Below are positions 16,550 to 25,430 of a stretch of 64,000 nucleotides of DNA, one piece after another. A model generated the notes under the pieces. It worked only from the letters and a program-made list of their open reading frames with translations. It was not told the origin of the DNA and did not search any database. Every line of letters begins with the position of its first letter. The first letter of the stretch is position 1. A program made the translations under genes and the position numbers. Origin of the DNA: Deferrisoma camini S3R1 (GTDB lineage: Bacteria > Desulfobacterota > Deferrisomatia > Deferrisomatales > Deferrisomataceae); assembly GCF_000526155.1 (NCBI RefSeq), contig NZ_JAFN01000001.1, positions 562,501-626,500 of the forward strand, written 5' to 3'.

Positions 16550-18226
16550 ATGTACACCGAGTTCTACGGGTTGTCGGGCCGGCCGTTCTCCCTGACGCCG
16601 GATCCCGACTTCCTGTATCTGAGCAAGAACCACCGGGAGGCCCTGGCCCATCTCACCTACGGGGTGGAGTCGCGGAGCGGCTTCGTCATGGTTACGGGGG
16701 AGGTGGGGGCCGGCAAGACCACCCTGTTGCGGACGCTGGTCCGGAACCTGGGGGACTCCCTGGTGCTGAGCCAGGTCACGAACACCCGGGTGTCGTACAA
16801 GGAGCTTCTGGAGCTCATCCTCGAAGACTTCGGGCTGAACCCCAGGGGGCTGTCGAAGACGGCGCTCCTGAGCACCCTGAACGAGTTCCTGATCGAGCGC
16901 TACCGCGAGGGCCGCAACTGCGTGGTGATCGTGGACGAGGCCCAGAACCTGGCGGTGTCCACCCTCGAGGGCCTGCGCATGCTCTCGAACCTGGAGACGG
17001 AGAAGACCAAGCTCCTTCACCTCGTGCTGTCCGGCCAGCCCGGCCTGAGGGACCTGATCGACAGCCCGGAGCTCGAGCAGTTGCGGCAGCGGATCACGGT
17101 GCGCTACCACCTGGGCCCGTTGAGCGTGGGGGAGGTGGGGGAGTACATCCAGCACCGGTTGAGCCGGGTGGTGACCGACCCGGAGCGCGCCCCGGTGTTC
17201 CCGGACGAGGTGGTCCCGATCATCCACCAGGCCACCGGAGGCATCCCCCGGTTGGTGAACGTGCTGTGCGACGCGGCCCTTCTCCACGGCTATGTGGAGG
17301 AGACCCGGGAGCTGGGGCCGGGGCTGGTGCGGGAGGTGGCGGAGCAGGTTCGCAGGGACCAAGAGGGACGCACCGAGAAGCCCCCTCCCCAATCCGAGGA
17401 GGAGCAGGCCCTCAAACGTCGGGTGGACGAGCTGGAGGCCCGGCTGACCGCCGTGGCGTCGGGTCTGGCCCAGGGGGCTCCGGTAGGGGGATCGGAGCGG
17501 GCGGCCCTGAGGCGGCTCCGCCAGAAGCAGGCCGCGCTGGCCTCGCTGGAGAAGGAGCTGCGCAGGCGGCTGGCCGAGGTGGAGCGCCGGGAGGCCGAGT
17601 TCAACGAGCGGCTGGTCAAGCTCAAGGAGCAGTGGAAGCGGCGGATGCGGCTGCTCGAGGAGGCCCGACGGGGCCTCCTGGGGGGGGAGTGGGAGTTCCC
17701 TGCGCCCAAGGTGTTTGTGTTCGATCCCGACCCCCGGGTGCGCAACGCCGCCTGCGAGTGGCTCGAGGGGGCCGGGATCGCATACGACGAAGCCGAGAGC
17801 ACGGAGACCCTGGAGGAGTGCCTGGCCGAGGCCGGGGCGGCGGGGTGGTTCACCATGGCCGTGGTCGGAAGCGGCCCCGACGACCTGGAGAACGTCCGGA
17901 CGGTCCGGGATCTCGTGGAGGCGTTCCCCCACGTGCCCCTGATTTACCTGAGCGACGTGGACCTGTCGCCGGTCCGGCGCCGCATCCTGGAGGGGGGCGC
18001 CAGCTCGTTTCTGGAAAAACCCCCGGCCAACGGGTTGTCGTTTGCGGCCCACCGGGAGGCCATGGAGCACCTCCGGGAGGACCTGCTCCGGGTGGTGGAG
18101 TTCCTGTACCGGCAGCATCGGGCCGTGTTCGAGACCTTCCGGCCGGCCGGCCGCGGGCCGACCGGCGACGCCGAGGAGGAGGCCTCCCGTCTCGGGGACG
18201 AAGAGGGTGCGGCGGCCGAAGGGTAG
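16550..18226 (+). CDS. ExeA-like AAA ATPase fused to a pseudo-receiver domain
   Basis: A 558-residue protein. Residues 1-265 are an ExeA/GspA-type AAA+ ATPase with the EPS-locus N-terminus MYTEFYGLSGRPFSLTPDP, Walker A GEVGAGKTTLL (about 50) and Walker B VVIVDEAQNL (about 125). A coiled coil follows (about 285-370). The C-terminus (about 385-500) looks like a receiver domain with the acidic pair FDPDP and the Lys of FLEKPP, but VVGSGPDD replaces the phospho-acceptor Asp strand, so it is probably not phosphorylated. Its role in EPS assembly is unproven. Confidence 0.85.
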   Translation: MYTEFYGLSGRPFSLTPDPDFLYLSKNHREALAHLTYGVESRSGFVMVTGEVGAGKTTLLRTLVRNLGDSLVLSQVTNTRVSYKELLELILEDFGLNPRGLSKTALLSTLNEFLIERYREGRNCVVIVDEAQNLAVSTLEGLRMLSNLETEKTKLLHLVLSGQPGLRDLIDSPELEQLRQRITVRYHLGPLSVGEVGEYIQHRLSRVVTDPERAPVFPDEVVPIIHQATGGIPRLVNVLCDAALLHGYVEETRELGPGLVREVAEQVRRDQEGRTEKPPPQSEEEQALKRRVDELEARLTAVASGLAQGAPVGGSERAALRRLRQKQAALASLEKELRRRLAEVERREAEFNERLVKLKEQWKRRMRLLEEARRGLLGGEWEFPAPKVFVFDPDPRVRNAACEWLEGAGIAYDEAESTETLEECLAEAGAAGWFTMAVVGSGPDDLENVRTVRDLVEAFPHVPLIYLSDVDLSPVRRRILEGGASSFLEKPPANGLSFAAHREAMEHLREDLLRVVEFLYRQHRAVFETFRPAGRGPTGDAEEEASRLGDEEGAAAEG

Positions 18227-18271
18227 CGGGAGTCGTCGACAGTTCTGACCCAACGAACCGGGATCACTGCC

Positions 18272-19969
18272 ATGCGAAAGAAGCTCGGGCAACTCCTGAT
18301 CGAGTTCAGGATCATCACCAGCGAGCAGTTGGCGGAGGCCGTGGCCGACCAGCGGCGCACCGGGGAGCGGCTGGGCTCGATTCTGATCAAGAAGGGGTAC
18401 GTGACCGAGGAGGACCTGGAGTACCTCCTGTCGCGCCAGTTGGCGGTGCCGGCCATCAACCTGGCCAAGTACCAGATCCCCCGGGAACTGGTGAGCCTGG
18501 TGTCCGAGCGGTTCATGAAGAAGAACTACGTGGTGCCGGTGGAGCGGGACGACAAGACGCTCACCGTGGCCATGGCCAACCCCCAGGACTACCGGGTGAT
18601 CGACGAGCTGCGGTTCATGACGGGGCTGCGGATCGCGCCGGTGGTCTCGTCGATGTACGGCATCAAGCAGAAGCTGCGGCAGCTGTTCCCCAAGTCCGAG
18701 AAGTGGGAGGACGCCCTCGACCTGAAGGCCCAGAGGGAGCTGGAGATCATCACCCCCCAGGAGGAGCAGCAGAGCCGCGAGGAGAACCTGGAGGACGCCC
18801 TGGAGTCGGCCTCGGAGGCGCCGATCGTCAAGATCGTGAACTCGATCTTGCTGGCGGCCCTGGACAAGAAGGCCACCCACGTCCACATCGTGCCCGAGGA
18901 GACCGCGGTGCTCGTAAAGCTCCGGGTGAACAGCCACCTGGAGACCCTGGTCACGCCGCCCCGGGAGTACGCCCAGAACCTGGTCAACCGGCTCAAGATC
19001 CTGAGCGGCATGGACATCCTGCAGCGCCGGCTGCCCCAGGAGGGGTACTTCCGGGTCCGCAGCGAGGACCAGTTCTTCGACGTGGACGTGGCCACGTTCC
19101 CGGTGCGCAACGGCGAGCAGGTGGTTCTCACCTTCCAGCAGCCGTTCTCCAAGGAGGAGCTCCGCCTCGAGAACCTGGGCATGACCCCGGAGATGCTCGA
19201 GGCGTACCGAAGGGTGATCGCGGCGGACCGGGGGCTGGTGCTGGTGGTGGGTCCCCCGGACAGCGGAAAGACCTCCACCATCTACGCAAGCCTGAACGCC
19301 CTGAAGAGCCCCAACCGGGTGACCTTCACCTACGAGAACCCCATCAAAAACCGGCTGGCCGACATCAACCAGGCCGAGCCCAACGAGCGGGCCGGGCTGA
19401 GCTTCGCCCAGGGCCTGCGCGCCCTGGTGAAGCAGGATATCGACTACCTCATGGTGGGCGAGGTCCCCAGCACCGAGGTGTTCTCCACCGTGGTGGAGGC
19501 CGCCCTGGGCCGGACGTTGGTGTTCGCCCGCATGGTGTTCAACAACACCCTGGGGGTGATCCCCCACGTGCTCGAGCAGGGGGTGGCGCCGTTCATGCTG
19601 TACTCGGCCCTGTCCGCGGTGATGGGCCAGCGGCTGGTCCGGCGGCTGTGCCCCGAGTGCCTCGAGTCGTTCGAGCCCCCCGGCCCGGTGCGGGAGGAGC
19701 TTCGGCAGGCCACGGGCCGGGATAACCCCCGCCTGTATCGGGCGGTGGGGTGCCGGGCCTGCGGCGGCACGGGGTACCGCGGCCGGATCGGTGTGTTCGA
19801 GCTGCTGGTGCCCGATGATCACATGCGACAGCTCATCCTGGCCAGCGCCCCGGCCGAGGAGATCGCCCAGGCCGCCCGGGACAACGGCTTTCGCACCCTG
19901 ATCGAGGACGGCCTCACCAAGGCCGTGGACGGCATGACCACTTACGAGGAAGTCCGGGGCATCAAGTAG
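18272..19969 (+). CDS. GspE/PilB-like ATPase with altered catalytic boxes
   Basis: A 565-residue protein with the type II/IV secretion ATPase layout: an MshEN N-domain (residues 1-150), then the ATPase core. Walker A is kept (VVGPPDSGKTSTIYASL, about residue 326). The Asp box is TYENPIKN instead of EDPVE, Walker B is KQDIDYLMVGEVP, and the His box (normally TGHLVFSTLHTN) reads LGRTLVFARMVFNNT, without histidine. The four-cysteine zinc site is intact (CPEC and CRACGGTGY). It probably descends from PilB but may act as a non-motor or slow ATPase. It lies 45 bp after the ExeA-like gene. Confidence 0.85.
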   Translation: MRKKLGQLLIEFRIITSEQLAEAVADQRRTGERLGSILIKKGYVTEEDLEYLLSRQLAVPAINLAKYQIPRELVSLVSERFMKKNYVVPVERDDKTLTVAMANPQDYRVIDELRFMTGLRIAPVVSSMYGIKQKLRQLFPKSEKWEDALDLKAQRELEIITPQEEQQSREENLEDALESASEAPIVKIVNSILLAALDKKATHVHIVPEETAVLVKLRVNSHLETLVTPPREYAQNLVNRLKILSGMDILQRRLPQEGYFRVRSEDQFFDVDVATFPVRNGEQVVLTFQQPFSKEELRLENLGMTPEMLEAYRRVIAADRGLVLVVGPPDSGKTSTIYASLNALKSPNRVTFTYENPIKNRLADINQAEPNERAGLSFAQGLRALVKQDIDYLMVGEVPSTEVFSTVVEAALGRTLVFARMVFNNTLGVIPHVLEQGVAPFMLYSALSAVMGQRLVRRLCPECLESFEPPGPVREELRQATGRDNPRLYRAVGCRACGGTGYRGRIGVFELLVPDDHMRQLILASAPAEEIAQAARDNGFRTLIEDGLTKAVDGMTTYEEVRGIK

Positions 19970-19971
19970 GC

Positions 19972-19999
19972 GGTCTCTGGTCGTTGGTTGTTGGTTGTT
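19972..19999 (-). repeat. Reverse-oriented GACC heptamers after the GspE-like stop
   Basis: Units GGTCTCT, GGTCGTT, GGTTGTT, GGTTGTT start 3 bp after the stop. They are the reverse complement of the array at 20423-20450, so the two arrays enclose the four-helix-bundle gene. Confidence 0.8.
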
Positions 20000-20015
20000 G
20001 GAGAGGGCGGGGCGG

Positions 20016-20396
20016 GTGAACGATTTCCGAGATCTGAGAGTCTGGCAGGGGGCCCATGACGTGGCCGTCGAGGTTTACCGGGTCACCTCCGGGTTCCCAT
20101 CGGATGAGCGTTACGGCCTTACCCAGCAGATGCGCCGTGCTGCGGTTTCGATTCCGGCCAACATAGCGGAGGGATGCGGGCGCAGATCAGGTGCCGAATT
20201 TGGACGGTTTCTGGAGATCGCCATGGGGTCTGCGGCCGAGTTGGACTATTACTTGATCCTTTGTGAGAATCTGGGGTACCTGCCGAAAGAGGCGGCGGCG
20301 CACCTGGCTGCTCGCCTTCACCAGACCATGCGGATGTTGAATGTTCTCTCGCAGCGGGTCCAGGGACGAACGGGCGGCCGAAAAGGGGGGGCGTGA
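20016..20396 (+). CDS. Four-helix-bundle protein (S23/IVS family)
   Basis: A 126-residue protein of the family first seen in 23S rRNA intervening sequences and related to the Avd proteins. The N-terminus NDFRDLRVWQGAHDVAVEVYRVT, then LTQQMRRAAVSIPANIAEGCGRRSGAEFGRFLEIAMGSAAELDYYL, is characteristic. The molecular role of stand-alone members is unknown. The GTG at 20016 follows a GGGCGGGGCGG ribosome site; the longer frame begins inside the heptamer repeat. Base composition is visibly less GC-rich than its neighbours, and it interrupts an EPS operon, so it was probably acquired. Confidence 0.88.
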   Translation: MNDFRDLRVWQGAHDVAVEVYRVTSGFPSDERYGLTQQMRRAAVSIPANIAEGCGRRSGAEFGRFLEIAMGSAAELDYYLILCENLGYLPKEAAAHLAARLHQTMRMLNVLSQRVQGRTGGRKGGA

Positions 20397-20412
20397 GTGC
20401 CGCGATGAAAGC

Positions 20413-21345
20413 GTGAGCCTAGGACCAACAACCAATCACCAACGACCGAACTGTTTCACCGTGGACGTGGAGGACTTCTTCCACGTGTCCGCGTTCGAGG
20501 CGGTGTGCCCGCCCGATACCTGGGACCGGTGGGAGCTGCGGGTCGAGCGCAACACCGAGCGGATGCTGGCCCTCCTGGACGAGCACCGGGTTCGGGCCAC
20601 GTTCTTCGTGCTGGGGTGGGTGGCGGAGCGGTGCCCCGGGCTGGTGCGCCGCATCCACGGGGCCGGCCACGAGGTGGCGTGCCACGGCCACGGCCACCGC
20701 CGCGTGAACACCCTGGACCGGGAAGAGTTCCGGCAGGACGTGCGGCGGGCCAAGGCCCTCCTCGAGGACCTCGTCGGCGAGGCCGTGCTCGGATACCGGG
20801 CGCCGAGCTACTCGATCGGGCCCACCAGCCTGTGGGCGTTCGACGAGCTGGTGGAGGCGGGGTTCGCGTACGACTCCAGCGTGTTCCCGGTGCGCCACGA
20901 CCTGTACGGCCTGTCCGAGTGGCCCCGGTTCCCCTTTCGGCTGGAGCGTCTCGACGGCGAGGGCGCGGGCAACTGGGTGCCGGCGGGAGGCCGGGGCCCG
21001 AACGATGCTCCCTCCCTCCTCGAGGTCCCGATCACTCCCGTTCGGCTGTGGGGCCGAAACTGGCCGGCTGCCGGCGGCGGGTACTTCCGGCTCCTGCCCT
21101 ACCCGGTGACCCGGTGGGCCCTGAGGCGGATCCGCGAGCGGGACGGCCGGCCGTTCGTGTTCTACGTGCACCCGTGGGAGATCGACCCCGCCCAGCCCCG
21201 GATCGAGGGCGCCGGCCTCAAGAGTCGGTTCCGTCACTACCTGAACCTCCACCGGACCGAGCCCCGGCTGCGGCGCCTGTTGAGCGAGTTCCCCTTCGGC
21301 CCGATCCGGGACGTGGTGCCCGGTCTGGCCCCCCCGTCTCCGTGA
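20413..21345 (+). CDS. EPS-locus polysaccharide deacetylase (PEP-CTERM type)
   Basis: A 310-residue cytoplasmic-type carbohydrate esterase 4 protein of the exosortase-locus subfamily. The domain starts NCFTVDVEDFFHVSAFE (residues 13-29). Motifs include RATFFVLGW, HEVACHGHGH (metal histidines, about 93), GYRAPSYSIGP (about 128) and FYVHPWEIDP (about 246). No signal peptide is seen. The GTG at 20413 is the nearest upstream start in frame. It makes the heptamer array at 20423-20450 part of the coding sequence (GPTTNHQRP). The true start is therefore uncertain. Confidence 0.85.
   Translation: MSLGPTTNHQRPNCFTVDVEDFFHVSAFEAVCPPDTWDRWELRVERNTERMLALLDEHRVRATFFVLGWVAERCPGLVRRIHGAGHEVACHGHGHRRVNTLDREEFRQDVRRAKALLEDLVGEAVLGYRAPSYSIGPTSLWAFDELVEAGFAYDSSVFPVRHDLYGLSEWPRFPFRLERLDGEGAGNWVPAGGRGPNDAPSLLEVPITPVRLWGRNWPAAGGGYFRLLPYPVTRWALRRIRERDGRPFVFYVHPWEIDPAQPRIEGAGLKSRFRHYLNLHRTEPRLRRLLSEFPFGPIRDVVPGLAPPSP
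20423..20450 (+). repeat. Forward GACC heptamers inside the deacetylase 5' end
   Basis: Units GACCAAC, AACCAAT, CACCAAC, GACCGAA. Together with 19972-19999 they form an inverted pair around the four-helix-bundle gene. They seem to be translated as the N-terminus of the deacetylase. Confidence 0.75.
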
Positions 21346-21429
21346 GCTTCGCCCCGGCCGGCTTGCCCTTTGGCCCCCCGGGGGTACCCTAGGGGCTTTC
21401 TACCCGAGCCCGAGGAGGAAGGAGCCGGG

Positions 21430-24141
21430 ATGCCCCTGCCGTTCCTGGAGAGTTCCGCGTATCTGGAAGAGCAGTACCGCCGGTACCGTTCCGACCCGGC
21501 CGCGGTCACGCCCGAGTGGCGGGCGTTCTTCGAGGGGTTCGAGCTCGGGGCGGCGGGCCCCGCGCCGGAGGCGACGGACCTCGTGTGCCGGGTGCTGGCC
21601 CTGGTGGAGCGCTACCGAACCCTGGGGCACCTGCTGGCGTGCCTGGACCCCCTGGCCCCGTGCCCCACGGAGCACCCCCTCCTGACCCCCTCGGCCGTGG
21701 GGCTGGCCCCCGGCGACCTGGACCGGTCGGTTCGGGTGCCAGGGTTTGCCGACGCTCCGGTCCCGGTGGCCGAGGTGGTGGCCCGGCTCCGGGCGATCTA
21801 CTGCGGTCCGGTGGGGTACGAGCTCGCCCAGGTGTCGGACCCGGCCGAGAAGGAGTGGCTCCGGGCCCGGATCGAGGGGCCCAGGCCCCCCCTGGCCCCG
21901 GCTGAGCGGCGGCACGTGCTGGACCTGCTCACCCGGGCCCAGGCCTTCGAGGAGTTCCTCCAGAAGCGCTACCCGGGCCAGACCCGGTTCAGCCTGGAGG
22001 GGGCCGAGAGCCTCCTGCCCCTGCTGGCCGCCGCGGTCCTGCGCCTGGGGGCCCGGGGGGTACGCCACGTGGTGCTGGGCCTGGCCCACCGGGGCCGGCT
22101 GAACGTACAGGTGAACCTGCTCGGCCGGGAGCTGCGCGACGTGTTCTGCGCCTTCGAGGCCAGCTACGACCCCCAGGCCGTGCCCGGTGGGGGCGACGTG
22201 AAGTACCACGAGGGGTTCCGGGGCCGGGTGCGGTACGGAGACCGGGAGGTGCGGGTCACGGTGCCGGAGAACCCCAGCCATCTGGAGGCGGTGAACCCGG
22301 TGGTCGAGGGGATCGTGCGGGCCCTCCAGGACCGGCAGGGCGGCCCGTCGGCCACGGCTGCCGTGCTGGTGCACGGGGATGCGGCGTTCGCGGGCCAGGG
22401 GATCGTGGCCGAGACCCTGAACCTCTCGCGCCTGGAGGGGTACGCCACGGGCGGCACCCTGCACGTGGTGCTCAACAACCAGATCGGATACACCACCCCG
22501 CCCGAGGCGGCCCGGTCCACCCGCTACGCCACCGACATCGCCAAGATGCTCGAGGCCCCCGTGTTCCACGTGCACGCCGAGCACCCCGAGGCGGCGGTGC
22601 GGGTGGCCCGGATCGCGGCCGACTACCGGGCCGCGTTCGGAAAGGACGTGGTGATCGACCTGGTGGGGTACCGCCGCCACGGCCACAACGAGGGGGACGA
22701 GCCGTACTTCACCCAGCCCCTGATGTACCGGCGGATCCGGGACCGGCCGCCCGTGGCCCGCCTGTACGCGCAGGAGTTGGTGGGGGTCGGGGTGGTCCCT
22801 GCGGAGGAGCCCGAAGCCGCGCGCCGGGCGTTCGACGAGGTCCTGGACGAGGCCCACCGCTCCGCCCGGTCGGAGCCGTGTCGGTGGACCGTGCCCGAGC
22901 CCTGGGAGGGGTGGGAGGGGATCGGCAGCCGGTACACCCCCGATCCGGTGGAGACCGGGGTGAACGAGGAGGTCCTCCGTGACCTGGGCCGGCGGCTCTG
23001 GACCGCGCCCGAGGGGTTCCGGCTCCACCCCATCCTGGCCCGGATCCTGGACCGGCGACGTAAGGCCCTGGAGGAGGGCCGCACGGACTGGGCCGGGGCC
23101 GAGGCCCTGGCGTTCGCCTCGCTCCTGACCGAGGGGGTGCCCGTGCGGCTGAGCGGCGAGGACAGCCGGCGGGGCACCTTCAGCCAACGCCACGCCGTGT
23201 GGTTCGACCGCGAGACCGGCCATCCGTACTGCCCGCTGGGGCACCTGGCCGAAGGCCAGGCCCCGTTCCGGGCGTTCGACAGCCCCCTGAGCGAGGCCGG
23301 GGTGCTGGGGTTCGAGTACGGCTACTCCCTGGTCCAGCCCCGCAGCCTGGTGATCTGGGAGGCCCAGTACGGCGACTTCGCCAACGGCGCCCAGGTGATC
23401 GTCGACCAGTTCGTGGCGAGCGCCGAGGCCAAGTGGCGCCGCCGGAGCGGCCTGGTGCTCCTGCTTCCCCACGGCTACGAGGGGCAGGGGCCCGACCACT
23501 CCACGGCCCGGCCCGAGCGGTTCCTCCAGCTGGCGGCCGAGGACAACCTGCTCCTGGTCCAGCCCACCACCCCGGCCCAGTACTTCCACGCCCTGCGGCG
23601 CCAGGTGAAGGCCCCCTACCGCAAGCCGCTGATCGTGCTGACCCCCAAGAGCCTCCTGCGCCACCCCGACGTCGTATCTCCACTGGGGGACCTGGCTGAC
23701 GGGGGTTTCCGGCCCGTTCTGGACGATCCGGGCGTGGAGGCCCCCCAACGGGTGCGAAGGGTGTGTCTGTGCACCGGCAAGGTGTACTACGAGCTGGCCG
23801 CGGCCCGGGCCAAGGCCGCGGACCCGGGGGTGGCCTTGGTTCGACTGGAGCAGGTCTATCCGTTCCCGGCGCAGGAGCTGGCAGACGTGTTGGAGCGTTA
23901 CCCGCGGTCGGCCGAGCGGGTCTGGGTGCAGGAGGAGCCCCGGAACCAGGGGGGCTGGGGGTTCGTGGGGTCGATGTTGGCGGAGCTGTGGGGCGCGCCG
24001 CCCGTGTACGTGGGAAGGCCCCCGGCCGCGAGCCCGGCCACCGGGTTTTCGTTCATCCACCGGGAGGAGCAGAAACGGCTGGTGGAGGAGGCCCTGACTG
24101 CCGGACGGGAACCGGTCCCTGCCGGCCGCCCGGCCGCCTGA
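21430..24141 (+). CDS. sucA: 2-oxoglutarate dehydrogenase E1 component
   Basis: The thiamine-diphosphate-dependent decarboxylase of the TCA-cycle complex, 903 residues. The N-terminus SSAYLEEQYRRYRSDPAAVTPEWRAFFEGF is the SucA E2-binding segment. Active-site blocks are GLAHRGRLNVQVNLLGR (about residue 217), HGDAAFAGQGIVAETLNLS (about 318), NNQIGYTT and YRRHGHNEGDEPYFTQP (about 414). The C-terminal half has LPHGYEGQGPDHSTARPERFLQL. The ATG at 21430 has AAGGAG upstream. It is the first of three genes (E1, E2, E3) with very short gaps. Confidence 0.97.
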   Translation: MPLPFLESSAYLEEQYRRYRSDPAAVTPEWRAFFEGFELGAAGPAPEATDLVCRVLALVERYRTLGHLLACLDPLAPCPTEHPLLTPSAVGLAPGDLDRSVRVPGFADAPVPVAEVVARLRAIYCGPVGYELAQVSDPAEKEWLRARIEGPRPPLAPAERRHVLDLLTRAQAFEEFLQKRYPGQTRFSLEGAESLLPLLAAAVLRLGARGVRHVVLGLAHRGRLNVQVNLLGRELRDVFCAFEASYDPQAVPGGGDVKYHEGFRGRVRYGDREVRVTVPENPSHLEAVNPVVEGIVRALQDRQGGPSATAAVLVHGDAAFAGQGIVAETLNLSRLEGYATGGTLHVVLNNQIGYTTPPEAARSTRYATDIAKMLEAPVFHVHAEHPEAAVRVARIAADYRAAFGKDVVIDLVGYRRHGHNEGDEPYFTQPLMYRRIRDRPPVARLYAQELVGVGVVPAEEPEAARRAFDEVLDEAHRSARSEPCRWTVPEPWEGWEGIGSRYTPDPVETGVNEEVLRDLGRRLWTAPEGFRLHPILARILDRRRKALEEGRTDWAGAEALAFASLLTEGVPVRLSGEDSRRGTFSQRHAVWFDRETGHPYCPLGHLAEGQAPFRAFDSPLSEAGVLGFEYGYSLVQPRSLVIWEAQYGDFANGAQVIVDQFVASAEAKWRRRSGLVLLLPHGYEGQGPDHSTARPERFLQLAAEDNLLLVQPTTPAQYFHALRRQVKAPYRKPLIVLTPKSLLRHPDVVSPLGDLADGGFRPVLDDPGVEAPQRVRRVCLCTGKVYYELAAARAKAADPGVALVRLEQVYPFPAQELADVLERYPRSAERVWVQEEPRNQGGWGFVGSMLAELWGAPPVYVGRPPAASPATGFSFIHREEQKRLVEEALTAGREPVPAGRPAA

Positions 24142-24163
24142 CAGCCCAGCGAGGGAGACGCCC

Positions 24164-25429
24164 ATGCCGATCGAAGTCCGAATCCCCGAAGTGGGGGAGT
24201 CCGTGCAGGAGGCCGTGCTGGCCGAGTGGTTCAAGGCCGACGGCGACCGGGTGGAGAAGGACGAGCCCCTGTTCCTGCTGGAGACCGACAAGATCACGCT
24301 GGAGGTGGTGGCCGAGGGGGCAGGGGTCCTGCGCATTCTGGTCGCCGCCGGAGCGGCCGTGACCGTGGGCCAGGTGGTGGGCCGGATCGAGGAGGCAGCC
24401 GGGGCCGCCCGGGCGGAAGGCCCGGCGCCGGAGCCCCGGGGGCCGGCCGACGAAGCGGCCCCCCCTCCGCCTCCCCCGGAGCCGCCGAAACCGCCGCCCC
24501 CCCCGCGGCCCGGGCCCCCGGCCCGCGAGCCGGAAGGAGAGCTCTCGCCGGCCGTTCGTCGGCTGGTGGCCCAGCACGGGCTGGACCCGGGCGAGATCCG
24601 GGCCACCGGCCCGGGGGGCCGGATCACCAAGGCGGACGTCCTGGCCCACCTGGGGGGGCGGCCGGCCCCGGAGGCCGGCCCCCAGGCCGCCGGGCCGGGG
24701 GCCGGGACCCCGGCCCCGGAAGGACCGGCCGGGGGCGAGCGCCGGGAGCGGTTGAGCCCGATCCGCCGCCGCATCGCCCAGCGCCTGGTCGAGGTCAAGC
24801 AGGTCACGGCCATGCTCACCACCTTCAACGAGGTGGACATGGGGCGGGTCATGGAGCTCCGGGCCCGGTACAAGCAGGCGTTCCGCGAGAAGTACGGCGT
24901 GGGGCTCGGCATCACCTCGTTCTTCGTCAAGGCCCTGGCCGAGGCCGTGGCCGAGTTCCCCCAGCTCAACGCCTTCATCGACGGCGACGAGATCGTGTAC
25001 CACGACCACTGCCACGTGGGCGTGGCCGTGGGGTCCCCCAGGGGCCTGGTGGTGCCGGTGGTGCGCCACGTGGAGCGGCTCACCCTGGCCGAGATCGAGG
25101 GGGCCGTGGCCGGGTTGGTGGAGAAGATCCGCACGAACCGGCTGGAGCTGTCCGACCTGGAGGGCGGCACGATCTCGGTCACCAACGGGGGGGTGTTCGG
25201 CTCACTCCTGTCCACCCCGATCCTCAACCCTCCCCAGAGCGCGATCCTGGGCCTCCACAAGGTGGAGGAGCGGCCGGTGGTGGTGGACGGGCAGATCGTG
25301 GCCCGGCCCATGATGTACGTGGCCCTGACCTACGACCACCGCATCGTGGACGGCCGGGAGGCCGTGCAGTTCCTGGTCCGGGTGAAGGAGCGGGTGGAGG
25401 ACCCGGCCCGGCTGCTCCTGGGGGTGTGA
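24164..25429 (+). CDS. sucB: Dihydrolipoyllysine-residue succinyltransferase (E2)
   Basis: The 421-residue core of the 2-oxoglutarate dehydrogenase complex. It has one lipoyl domain (residues 2-77) with the lipoylated Lys in LLETDKITLEV. A long Pro/Ala linker (about 85-125) comes next, then the E3-binding domain (about 130-165, SPAVRRLVAQHGLDPGEIRATGPGGRITKADV). The catalytic domain (about 195-420) has the active-site His in YDHRIVDGREAV. It begins 22 bp after sucA and ends 1 bp before lpdA. Confidence 0.97.
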   Translation: MPIEVRIPEVGESVQEAVLAEWFKADGDRVEKDEPLFLLETDKITLEVVAEGAGVLRILVAAGAAVTVGQVVGRIEEAAGAARAEGPAPEPRGPADEAAPPPPPPEPPKPPPPPRPGPPAREPEGELSPAVRRLVAQHGLDPGEIRATGPGGRITKADVLAHLGGRPAPEAGPQAAGPGAGTPAPEGPAGGERRERLSPIRRRIAQRLVEVKQVTAMLTTFNEVDMGRVMELRARYKQAFREKYGVGLGITSFFVKALAEAVAEFPQLNAFIDGDEIVYHDHCHVGVAVGSPRGLVVPVVRHVERLTLAEIEGAVAGLVEKIRTNRLELSDLEGGTISVTNGGVFGSLLSTPILNPPQSAILGLHKVEERPVVVDGQIVARPMMYVALTYDHRIVDGREAVQFLVRVKERVEDPARLLLGV

Positions 25430-25430
25430 C

